DNA of 13,137 nucleotides from Lachnospiraceae bacterium (GTDB taxonomy: Bacteria > Bacillota > Clostridia > Lachnospirales > Lachnospiraceae). The notes beneath the pieces were generated by a model. The model made no database searches and was not told the origin of the DNA. It worked only from the letters and a program-made list of their open reading frames with translations. Every line of letters starts with the position of its first letter. Positions within the stretch are counted from its first letter, which is position 1. Positions 7,343-13,137 of this stretch are shown piece after piece. The stretch spans positions 1-13,137 of the forward strand of contig CABJBM010000052.1 in the NCBI GenBank assembly GCA_902363835.1. Reading direction: 5' to 3'. A program made the translations under genes and the position numbers.

Positions 7343-7357
7343 TTGTCAATTGTCAAC
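7337..7357. repeat. three tandem copies of a 7-bp unit (TGTCAAT)
   Basis: TGTCAAT at 7337-7343 and 7344-7350, then TGTCAAC at 7351-7357. The first copy contains the -35 box of the minus-strand regulator promoter. The array ends next to a TGAAAC half-site at 7358-7363, so it may be part of an autoregulatory region or a slippage-prone promoter element. Confidence 0.6.
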
Positions 7358-7481
7358 TGAAACGCACCATTATATACAGAAAAAATATTTATAGAAATTG
7401 AAAATTGGTTATTATATACAATTATTTTAACCTGTATTAGTGAAACATGACTATTTACTTATTGATAAAAATCATTTAATA

Positions 7482-7523
7482 TGAAATTGCGTTTCAAAAT
7501 ACATACTATACGTTTCAAAATAC
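7482..7523. promoter_or_regulatory. candidate IclR-type operator upstream of the oxidoreductase operon
   Basis: A palindrome TGAAA-TTGCG-TTTCA spans 7482-7496. Overlapping it, CGTTTCAAAATAC occurs at 7490-7502 and is repeated exactly at 7511-7523, a 21-bp period or two helical turns. The last copy ends 18 bp before the ferredoxin start codon. Two more TGAAAC half-sites lie at 7358-7363 and 7441-7446. IclR-family members such as KdgR use TGAAA/TTTCA half-sites, which supports but does not prove binding by the adjacent regulator. No clear -35/-10 pair for the plus-strand operon was found; TACTAT at 7504-7509 between the two copies is a weak -10 candidate. Confidence 0.55.
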
Positions 7524-7541
7524 GTAGAAAGGAGTATAAAA

Positions 7542-7739
7542 ATGGCTAAAGCTAAGACAAATGTTGAGTTGTGCAAGGGCTGTTATATGTGCGTAAGTGT
7601 CTGCCCCAAAAAAGCAATCAGGCCTGTGGAAAAGGTTAATAAAAAGGGGTATTCAACCATAGCTGTAGATGAAGATTTATGTATCGGCTGCGGTATGTGC
7701 TATAAAGTATGTCCTGACTACGTTTATACAATTGAGTAA
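7542..7739 (+). CDS. 2-oxoacid:ferredoxin oxidoreductase, ferredoxin-like (delta) subunit
   Basis: Small 65-residue protein carrying two [4Fe-4S] clusters that pass electrons from the thiamine-containing subunits to free ferredoxin. Two complete CxxCxxCxxxCP motifs are present: Cys11, 14, 17, 21 and Cys47, 50, 53, 57. GAAAGGAG at 7527-7534 is seven bases before the ATG. It is the first gene of the operon and is followed 21 bp later by the alpha subunit gene. Length and position match the delta subunit (VorD/KorD type) of four-subunit archaeal-style oxidoreductases rather than a stand-alone ferredoxin, although a free ferredoxin with the same motifs cannot be excluded. Confidence 0.92.
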   Translation: MAKAKTNVELCKGCYMCVSVCPKKAIRPVEKVNKKGYSTIAVDEDLCIGCGMCYKVCPDYVYTIE

Positions 7740-7760
7740 TCAACCGAAAGGAGAATAGAA

Positions 7761-8843
7761 GTGGGTAAAGATTATGTATTGATGAAAGGAAATGAGGCCA
7801 TAGCGGAAGCTGCTTTGCGTGCAGGCTGCCGCTTCTATGCAGGTTATCCCATTACACCCCAGAGTGAAATTCTGGAGTACATGGCAAGCAACATGGAAAA
7901 ATGGGGTGGAACTTTTATCCAGGGAGAAAATGAAATCGCCAGCATGAGTATGCTTTGGGGTGCCGCGGCCGCGGGAGCGCGCTGTATGTCCAGTTCTTCC
8001 GGTCCAGGCTATGATTTGAAGCAGGAAGGCATTTCCTATCTTGCCTCTTATAATTTACCGGCTGTTTTGGTTGATGTTATGAGATATGGAACCGGAGACG
8101 GTGAGATCACTGAAGGCCAGGATTCCTATTGGGAAGCAGTCCGCGGTGGAGGTCATGGGGATAGCAGACAGATTGTTCTCGCACCTGCATCTGTGGATGA
8201 ATGTGCAAAACTTACATATGAGGCATTTGCATTAGCAGAAAAATACCGGAATGTAGTCATTATTTTAAGCGATGGGGCCATTAGCCAGATGATTGAAAAA
8301 TGTACCTTACCGGAACCCTATGAGCATGATATGGATAAATTTGATTGGACAATCACAGGAAAGCCCCTCGGGCAGAAGAAAAACAAGGTGACCAACCTTG
8401 ACCGCACCATTGGTGTGGAGGCTTGGGAAGATTTAATGAAAAATAAATTCGTGACAATGTTTGAAAATGAACAGCGCTGGGAAGAAGTCATGATTGATGA
8501 TGCTGAGCTGGTACTGGTGGCATATGGGATATCCTCCCGTGTATGCAAATCAGCTGTCCGCCAGGCCAGAAAAGAAGGGCTGAAGCTGGGACTGTTACGA
8601 CCTATATCTGTATGGCCCTATCCGAGAAAAGCATTTGAAAACATACCTGACAGCGTAAAAGGCTTTGTAACAGTCGAAATGAGCATGTCAACCCAGATGG
8701 GCGAGGACATCCTTTTAGCCTGTAAGCACAGCAAGCCTCTTTACGGCCATTTAACGGCAGTCCGCGTGCCTACTGCAGAAGGAATCATTGAGTACTGTAA
8801 TCAAATTTTAGCTGGAGAAGTTCAGCCTGTGGAGGTGTTATAA
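7761..8843 (+). CDS. vorB: 2-oxoacid:ferredoxin oxidoreductase, alpha subunit (VorB/KorA family)
   Basis: Large subunit of a CoA-dependent enzyme that oxidatively decarboxylates a 2-oxo acid to acyl-CoA, CO2 and reduced ferredoxin. The 360 residues contain the pyrimidine-binding domain with the signature YPITPQSEI (29-37) and GENEIASM (55-62). The TPP-activating glutamate is expected in the latter. The C-terminal part from about residue 245 is the transketolase C-terminal-like domain II. The start is GTG at 7761 with AAAGGAG at 7747-7753 seven bases upstream. The downstream beta gene starts one base after this stop. Subfamily resemblance is to branched-chain (VorB) and 2-oxoglutarate (KorA) enzymes; the symbol is the usual automatic name for this family and the true substrate is undetermined. 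Confidence 0.92.
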   Translation: MGKDYVLMKGNEAIAEAALRAGCRFYAGYPITPQSEILEYMASNMEKWGGTFIQGENEIASMSMLWGAAAAGARCMSSSSGPGYDLKQEGISYLASYNLPAVLVDVMRYGTGDGEITEGQDSYWEAVRGGGHGDSRQIVLAPASVDECAKLTYEAFALAEKYRNVVIILSDGAISQMIEKCTLPEPYEHDMDKFDWTITGKPLGQKKNKVTNLDRTIGVEAWEDLMKNKFVTMFENEQRWEEVMIDDAELVLVAYGISSRVCKSAVRQARKEGLKLGLLRPISVWPYPRKAFENIPDSVKGFVTVEMSMSTQMGEDILLACKHSKPLYGHLTAVRVPTAEGIIEYCNQILAGEVQPVEVL

Positions 8844-8844
8844 G

Positions 8845-9585
8845 ATGGCGAGATTAACGAAACCTGAATCTATTATTAAACCGGTAGGCTACTGCGGCGG
8901 CTGCGGTCACGGTGTTATCCAGAGATTGATCGCAGAATGTCTGGAGGAACTTGGAATGGCAGACACTGTAATCAGCGTGGTGGATATTGCCTGTTCCTAC
9001 TGGTCTTTAGAGGCTTTAGATTATGACGCAATCGCAGGTCCGCACGGACGCTGTGCGGCAGTAGCTACCGGCATTAAAAAGGTGCGGCCGGATAAAACCG
9101 TATATGTCCATGCAGGAGACGGAAGTTCCTATGTAATCGGATTAGCAGAAACCTGTTATACGGCAATCAGAGATATCCCTATTACCATGATAGTGGTAAA
9201 CAATGGTATCTTCGGCATGACAGGAGGCCAGCTGTGTCTTGCAACAACTCTTCTTGGAGACAAGACCTTAAGTTCCAAGAATGGCCGTACAAGAGAGCAG
9301 GCCGGAGAACCTGTGGATATGCTGAATGTATTTAAAAATTTTGATGTGGAGTTTTTGGCCAGGGGTGCTGTCTACGATGCAAAACACGTGGATCAGACCA
9401 AGCGTTACATAAAAAAGGGGTTTGAAAACCAGAGGGATAAAAAGGGATTTTCCATGATCGAGATTCTTTCTCCATGCCCAACCAACTGGAAGATGGAACC
9501 TGTGAAAGCTTCGGATAAAATCAGAACCCAGACAGAAAAAGTATTTCCATTGGGAGTTTTCGCTGACAGAGGAGGTGAGCAGTAA
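8845..9585 (+). CDS. 2-oxoacid:ferredoxin oxidoreductase, beta subunit (TPP-binding)
   Basis: Binds the thiamine diphosphate and the proximal [4Fe-4S] cluster of the oxidoreductase. The TPP/Mg motif begins at Gly91-Asp92-Gly93 (GDGSS) and ends at Asn119-Asn120 in VVNNGIFGMTGGQ. Four cysteines fit the cluster pattern of this subunit: Cys17 and Cys20 in YCGGCGHG, Cys50 in DIACSYW, and Cys211 in SPCPTNW. The spacing resembles that of two-subunit Sulfolobus-type oxidoreductases. The 246-residue length is normal for VorA/KorB. GGAGGTG at 8831-8837 is seven bases before the ATG. The stop overlaps the start of the gamma gene by one base. Confidence 0.93.
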   Translation: MARLTKPESIIKPVGYCGGCGHGVIQRLIAECLEELGMADTVISVVDIACSYWSLEALDYDAIAGPHGRCAAVATGIKKVRPDKTVYVHAGDGSSYVIGLAETCYTAIRDIPITMIVVNNGIFGMTGGQLCLATTLLGDKTLSSKNGRTREQAGEPVDMLNVFKNFDVEFLARGAVYDAKHVDQTKRYIKKGFENQRDKKGFSMIEILSPCPTNWKMEPVKASDKIRTQTEKVFPLGVFADRGGEQ

Positions 9586-10127
9586 TGGCAGATATTATTC
9601 TTGCTGGATTCGGCGGACAGGGAATCCTGACCGCAGGTAAAATCCTGATCGATATCGCAGCCCAGGAGGATAAGAATGTAAGCTGGACTTCTTCCTACGG
9701 CGCTGAAATGCGGGGAGGAACTGCAAGCTGCAGCGTAGTAATTTCCGACGAAGAAATCGGCAGCCCCTATCCTACAAAGCTGGATATTCTGGTTGCTCTT
9801 AATGAACCGTCCTACGATAAGTTCATTGATATTGTCCGAGACGGAGGCCATGTCATTGTAAACAGTTCCCTGATGGGAGAACGGGATTATCCGGACAATG
9901 TCAATGTTTATCTGGTAGATGCTACCAATATGGCAAATGAAATGGAAAACGGCCGTGCCACCAACCTGGTCATGCTGGGAGCCATGATAAAGGCCACATC
10001 TTTACTGGAAGCCGAAACCTTTGGTAAAGGGCTTGATGAGTATTTTGAGAAAAAGGGACGGAATACGCCGAAAAACTTACAGTGTTATAAAGCAGGTTAT
10101 AAGCAGGTAAAAGCTGTAAAAGCCTAA
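9585..10127 (+). CDS. 2-oxoacid:ferredoxin oxidoreductase, gamma subunit
   Basis: Subunit with a Rossmann-like fold that completes the oxidoreductase and is thought to contact CoA. It opens with the family signature GFGGQGILTAGK (residues 8-19). It also has the conserved block SSYGAEMRGGTASC (about 36-49). The 180-residue length is normal for a VorC/KorC-type protein. The ATG overlaps the TAA of the beta gene, and GGAGG at 9571-9575 serves as ribosome site. With the three genes upstream it gives the order delta-alpha-beta-gamma, a complete enzyme. It ends 31 bp before the synthetase gene. Confidence 0.92.
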   Translation: MADIILAGFGGQGILTAGKILIDIAAQEDKNVSWTSSYGAEMRGGTASCSVVISDEEIGSPYPTKLDILVALNEPSYDKFIDIVRDGGHVIVNSSLMGERDYPDNVNVYLVDATNMANEMENGRATNLVMLGAMIKATSLLEAETFGKGLDEYFEKKGRNTPKNLQCYKAGYKQVKAVKA

Positions 10128-10158
10128 AAGGAGCATTGCAAATAAAGGGGGTTCATAA

Positions 10159-12240
10159 ATGGACTTAAATAAACTGATTAAACCAAAGTCGATTGCAGTC
10201 ATTGGTGCAAGCGAGAAAGAGGGCTTTGGCGGGGATACCACCAGAAACCTTTTGAAGTTTTCAAAGGACTTGGACCGTGTGTATCTGGTAAACCCAAAGC
10301 GTGATACGGTTTTAGGACGAAAATGCTATCCTGCCCTTGCAGATATTAATGACACCATTGACCTATGCATTATCTGTACTCCCAAGGCCACGGTACTGCC
10401 TCTTCTTAAACAGGCAGCAGAGAAGGGCTGCGGCGGTGCGGTGGTATTTGCCAGCGGATACGGGGAAACCGGTTCTGAGGGGAAAAAGGATGAGCAGGAG
10501 TTGATCGATGAGGCCAACCGTCTGGGTATTGCAATTATGGGACCGAACTGTGCCGGTTTTGCAAATTTCATCAATCATATCTTTTGCTTTGCTTTCCTTG
10601 TGGAAGAGCGTGAGAGATCCGGAAATATCGGTTTCTTATCTCAAAGCGGACAGATCATTCTGGGCGGGCTTGATCTTCCTTCCATGGGCTTTTCCTATGT
10701 GATATCTTCTGGAAACAGCTGTAACATAAAGGTGGAGGATTATCTTCAGTTTATGGTAGAAGATGCTGATACCAAGGTGATTGGCGCCTACTTAGAAGGA
10801 ATCACACAGCCGGAGAAGCTGGTGGCAGCGTTCCGGAAAGCAGCAATCCTAAAAAAGCCGGTGGTTGTACTGAAAACCGGAAAATCCCAGAAATCCAGGC
10901 AGCTTGCGGCTTCTCATACAGGAAGCCTGTCGGGTTCGGATCAGTCCGTGAGAGCGATTATGCGCAAGTACGGGGTAATCGAAGCAGGAGACTTAGAGGA
11001 ATTGTGCGGTATTGTAACGGCTTTTTCCTGGCTGGCTGAGCTGCCAGAAGGCGGCAGGGCCATGTTTATGAACGTATCAGGAGGGGAAGCCGGAGTAACG
11101 GCAGAGCTTGCAGAGCAGTATCAAATTCCTTTGGCAGAGATTTCATCCCAGACAAGAGAATACCTTGCTGGACTGATGCCGGAATATGGTACGGTCAACA
11201 ATCCATTCGATATGACGGCAGGGATCGGATATAATACGCCTGTGCTGGTAAAGGCATTGGAAGCGGTATCCAATGACGACGGCGTAGATATGATTGTCAT
11301 GGGATACACCATTACACCTGAAATATTCGATGCTACCATTTCTCATATGGTGGAAGCAGTTCAGATTGCAAGAAAGAACGTAAGCATGAAACCCATTGTC
11401 TGGATTCCTTTCATCGAGCATACACGGGAACGGGAATGTGCCGATACACTGAGAAACAGTGGAGTGCCTTTACTGCCAACGGGCATGTATGCGTTCCGCA
11501 CCTTAAAGGCCATTCAGGACTTTGCACAATTTCAGTTCGAGGATATTCCAGTCAGCCTTCCTGAGAGGAAAGAAGATGGGGAATCAAGAGGATTATCGGA
11601 ATATGACAGCCTTTGTTTCCTCCGTGAAAATGGTGTGGCGATTCCGCCTCAGGCCGTGGCAGATACCTTAGAAAAGGCCATTGAAGCGGCGGAGACCTTG
11701 GGTTATCCGGTATCATGTAAAATTCATTCTGCTGACATCCAGCACAAATCGGATGTAGGCGGTGTAAAGCTGAATATTAAAACACCTGAGGAACTGGCAG
11801 CGGCTTATCAGTCTATTATGGAAAGTGTATCCGAGAAATGCCCTCAGGCCAGAATCGAAGGCGTACTTTTAAAGCCCATGTTAAAGGCAGGTGCGGAGAT
11901 TATTATAGGAATCAACAACGACAAACAGTTTGGACCTATGATGATGGTTGGTATGGGAGGAGTTTTTGTGGAACTGTTTAAAGACGTGCAGCTTGCCGCC
12001 GCTCCTTTAAGCAGCCATCAGGCTCACCGGATGATCAAAAGCCTTAAAGCATTTCCCCTGTTAAATGGATACAGAGGCAGCAAGCCCTGCGATGTGGATG
12101 CCCTGGCGGAATTACTGGTAAACATCAGCGAAATGGCAGCCAGGCAAAAGGATAAGATTAAAGAACTGGATTTAAACCCAGTGTTTGTAACAGAAGATGG
12201 AGTTTCTATTGCAGATGCGTTATTGGTTGAATTTCAATAG
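10159..12240 (+). CDS. NDP-forming acyl-CoA synthetase (fused alpha-beta, acetate-CoA ligase family)
   Basis: Converts acyl-CoA + ADP (or GDP) + phosphate into the free acid, CoA and ATP, so it harvests the thioester made by the upstream oxidoreductase by substrate-level phosphorylation. The 693 residues combine both subunits of the archaeal enzyme. A CoA-binding Rossmann domain covers about 1-130 (KSIAVIGASEK). Ligase domains follow, with the phosphorylated histidine expected at His253 in AASHTGSLSG. An ATP-grasp domain runs from about 475, with HKSDVGGVKL, GINNDKQFGPMMMVGMGG and ELDLNPV. AAAGGGGG at 10144-10151 precedes the ATG by seven bases. It lies in the same orientation 31 bp after the gamma gene. 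The acid specificity (acetate, branched, succinate or aryl) cannot be told from sequence by eye. The reverse, acid-activating direction is also possible. Confidence 0.92.
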   Translation: MDLNKLIKPKSIAVIGASEKEGFGGDTTRNLLKFSKDLDRVYLVNPKRDTVLGRKCYPALADINDTIDLCIICTPKATVLPLLKQAAEKGCGGAVVFASGYGETGSEGKKDEQELIDEANRLGIAIMGPNCAGFANFINHIFCFAFLVEERERSGNIGFLSQSGQIILGGLDLPSMGFSYVISSGNSCNIKVEDYLQFMVEDADTKVIGAYLEGITQPEKLVAAFRKAAILKKPVVVLKTGKSQKSRQLAASHTGSLSGSDQSVRAIMRKYGVIEAGDLEELCGIVTAFSWLAELPEGGRAMFMNVSGGEAGVTAELAEQYQIPLAEISSQTREYLAGLMPEYGTVNNPFDMTAGIGYNTPVLVKALEAVSNDDGVDMIVMGYTITPEIFDATISHMVEAVQIARKNVSMKPIVWIPFIEHTRERECADTLRNSGVPLLPTGMYAFRTLKAIQDFAQFQFEDIPVSLPERKEDGESRGLSEYDSLCFLRENGVAIPPQAVADTLEKAIEAAETLGYPVSCKIHSADIQHKSDVGGVKLNIKTPEELAAAYQSIMESVSEKCPQARIEGVLLKPMLKAGAEIIIGINNDKQFGPMMMVGMGGVFVELFKDVQLAAAPLSSHQAHRMIKSLKAFPLLNGYRGSKPCDVDALAELLVNISEMAARQKDKIKELDLNPVFVTEDGVSIADALLVEFQ

Positions 12241-12281
12241 TACGGTGGAGGGAAAGAAAACCCAATAACATCAATGGATTC

Positions 12282-12299
12282 AGGCGTTTGAAAATGCCT
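12282..12299. repeat. small hairpin between the synthetase and RidA genes
   Basis: AGGCGTTT (12282-12289) pairs with AAATGCCT (12292-12299), with one G-T pair and a two-base gap. It is followed by A residues rather than T, so it is not a terminator. It lies in the 90-bp gap inside the operon and could affect mRNA processing or stability. Confidence 0.35.
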
Positions 12300-12330
12300 A
12301 AAAAATATTTTGAGAAGGATTGAAAAGAAA

Positions 12331-12717
12331 ATGGGACTAAAGGAACTTGTAAGCACAAAAGCTTCACCTGCATTAGGACCTTATTGCCATGGCCGCAAAT
12401 ATGGAGATATGATTATTACATCCGGACAGATTCCTCTTACAAAAGATGGTAAATATATCTATGACATTAAGGAAGCGACAACATTGGTCCTGTCGAATCT
12501 GCTAAGCATTGTGGAAGCAGGAGGAGGATGCCGGGAGGGGGTTGCCAGAGTTGATGTATTTATCAAGGATTTAAAGGACTTTGAACAGATCAATGAAGCA
12601 TATAAAGACTTTTTCGGTGAGCATAGACCTACCCGTGTCTGTGTACAGGTAGCAGCACTTCCGGCAGATGTGCCTCTTGAAGCATCCATGATTGCTTTTG
12701 CAGGAAAATTGGAATGA
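12331..12717 (+). CDS. ridA: RidA/YjgF/UK114-family enamine/imine deaminase
   Basis: Hydrolyses reactive 2-aminoacrylate-type enamines and imines to 2-oxo acids and ammonia. The 128-residue protein aligns along its whole length with E. coli RidA. Active-site positions are kept: Tyr18 (GPYCHG), Ser31 (ITSGQIP), Asn88, Arg102 and Cys104 (TRVC), and Glu117 (PLEASMIA). The usual second glutamate two residues later is Ser here. The frame extends back to a TTG at 12310, but that has no ribosome site. The ATG at 12331 is preceded by AGAAGGA at 12313-12319 and matches the family start. The gene overlaps the following gene by four bases (ATGA). In this operon it would supply or clean up the 2-oxo acid used by the oxidoreductase; that role is inference. 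Confidence 0.92.
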   Translation: MGLKELVSTKASPALGPYCHGRKYGDMIITSGQIPLTKDGKYIYDIKEATTLVLSNLLSIVEAGGGCREGVARVDVFIKDLKDFEQINEAYKDFFGEHRPTRVCVQVAALPADVPLEASMIAFAGKLE

Positions 12718-12950
12718 AAGAGTGGGCGAGGGACTTAGTAAAGCTGGCGGTAGGGTGTATATTATATGCAGTGTCTGCAGTCTTGATTAATCCAGTGGAT
12801 ATTGTTCCAGGAAGCGTTCTTGGAGTTTCAGTTATTGTACATGATCTTTGGGGAACTCCCATCAGGCTGGTTAATCTGATTTGTAATGCACCGATCATGG
12901 TTTTATGCACCATGTGTTTTGGAAAAAGGATACTGATATATAGTACATAG
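12714..12950 (+). pseudogene. truncated YitT-family membrane protein gene
   Basis: The first 78 codons encode the start of a YitT/DUF161-type membrane protein: a hydrophobic helix (about 8-26), the motif VDIVPGSVLGVSVIV and a second helix (about 50-70), ending in GKRILIYST. Full members have about 280 residues, so roughly three-quarters is missing. The stop at 12948-12950 falls inside a 7-base near-repeat, AGTACAT (12942-12948) followed by AGTACTA. Taking out one copy restores a natural continuation, YSTILGIV, but a stop follows soon after in that frame too, so more than one lesion is present. The ATG overlaps the RidA stop as ATGA, suggesting the intact ancestor was translationally coupled. 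A short functional peptide is possible but unlikely. Confidence 0.65.
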
Positions 12951-12980
12951 TACTATTTTGGGGATTGTTAGAAACATGAT

Positions 12981-13031
12981 GTAGAGCCAATGATCTTTGC
13001 AGATAAAGATGAGATTGTTATTTATTATTAA
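12981..13031 (+). other. possible C-terminal remnant of a deleted gene
   Basis: After two stops in the YitT frame, that same frame reads VEPMIFADKDEIVIYY and ends in TAA at 13029-13031. It has the composition of a real protein C terminus but no start or ribosome site. It may be the far end of a gene lost by deletion between the RidA and racemase genes, or chance. Confidence 0.2.
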
Positions 13032-13044
13032 TTATAAATATAAA
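13015..13044 (+). promoter_or_regulatory. possible promoter before the racemase-family gene
   Basis: TTGTTA at 13015-13020 and TATAAA at 13039-13044 are separated by 18 bp, 31 bp before the start codon, in very AT-rich DNA. The match is moderate and AT-rich DNA gives such pairs often, so the call is tentative. If real, the racemase gene could be transcribed apart from the operon. Confidence 0.3.
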
Positions 13045-13075
13045 AAACAGTAAGACCAAAAAGGAGGAAAAAGAG

Positions 13076-13137
13076 ATGGGTTTTAAAAGAGTAATTAATG
13101 TTGTCGAGACTCATGATGGAGAACCAATGCGGGTTGT
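13076..13137 (+). CDS. proline racemase-family protein, N-terminal fragment
   Basis: Only the first 20 codons are in the window; the gene runs off the right edge. The peptide GFKRVINVVETHDGEPMRVV resembles the N terminus of the proline racemase/4-hydroxyproline epimerase/trans-3-hydroxyproline dehydratase family, which begins with a strand followed by a (S/T)HxxGEPxRVV motif. The catalytic cysteines lie beyond the edge, so racemase, epimerase or dehydratase activity cannot be told apart. AAGGAGG at 13061-13067 gives a good ribosome site eight bases before the ATG. The gene follows the RidA gene and the broken YitT gene on the same strand and may belong to the same catabolic cluster. Confidence 0.75.
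   Translation, partial: MGFKRVINVVETHDGEPMRV

Noticed and set aside
7280..7541. A CRISPR array or riboswitch in the repeat-rich divergent region
   Set aside because: Repeats are 7 and 13 bp with two or three copies and no spacer structure, and no long paired leader was seen; protein sites are the simpler reading.

Overview
The window looks like chromosome from an anaerobic, low-to-mid G+C clostridium, most likely a Lachnospiraceae relative (Lacrimispora/Enterocloster/Hungatella type). This rests on strong AGGAGG-type ribosome sites, several TTG/GTG starts, ferredoxin-dependent 2-oxoacid metabolism, an NDP-forming acyl-CoA synthetase and the general protein style. The assignment is inference; no marker gene is present.

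Left part (1-1750): a YihX-like HAD hydrolase and an OGG1-type 8-oxoguanine DNA glycosylase lie on the plus strand and end at a clear intrinsic terminator. Middle-left part (1750-6293): a four-gene operon encodes an ABC ATPase with an unusual acidic tail, an ABC-2 permease, a GldG-like membrane-anchored auxiliary protein and a DUF4340 protein. This is the gliding-motility-type (GldA/F/G) ABC system found in many non-gliding bacteria, whose substrate is not established. It ends at a 37-bp near-perfect inverted repeat that has a T-tract only for leftward transcription.

Right part (6503-13137): an IclR-family regulator on the minus strand faces a plus-strand catabolic cluster. The cluster holds a two-cluster ferredoxin subunit and the alpha, beta and gamma subunits of a 2-oxoacid:ferredoxin oxidoreductase, then a fused NDP-forming acyl-CoA synthetase, RidA, a broken YitT-type membrane protein gene, and the start of a proline racemase-family gene cut by the window edge. 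Read as a pathway, an amino- or imino-acid substrate would give an enamine/imine (RidA), then a 2-oxo acid, then acyl-CoA + CO2 + reduced ferredoxin (oxidoreductase), then free acid + ATP (synthetase). The substrate cannot be fixed from this window; the proline racemase homologue makes proline or hydroxyproline derivatives worth considering.

The divergent 262-bp region between the regulator and the cluster holds a consensus minus-strand promoter, a triple 7-bp tandem repeat, and four TGAAAC half-sites. The half-sites include a TGAAA-N5-TTTCA palindrome and a 21-bp-spaced direct repeat, which are good candidates for IclR-type operators.
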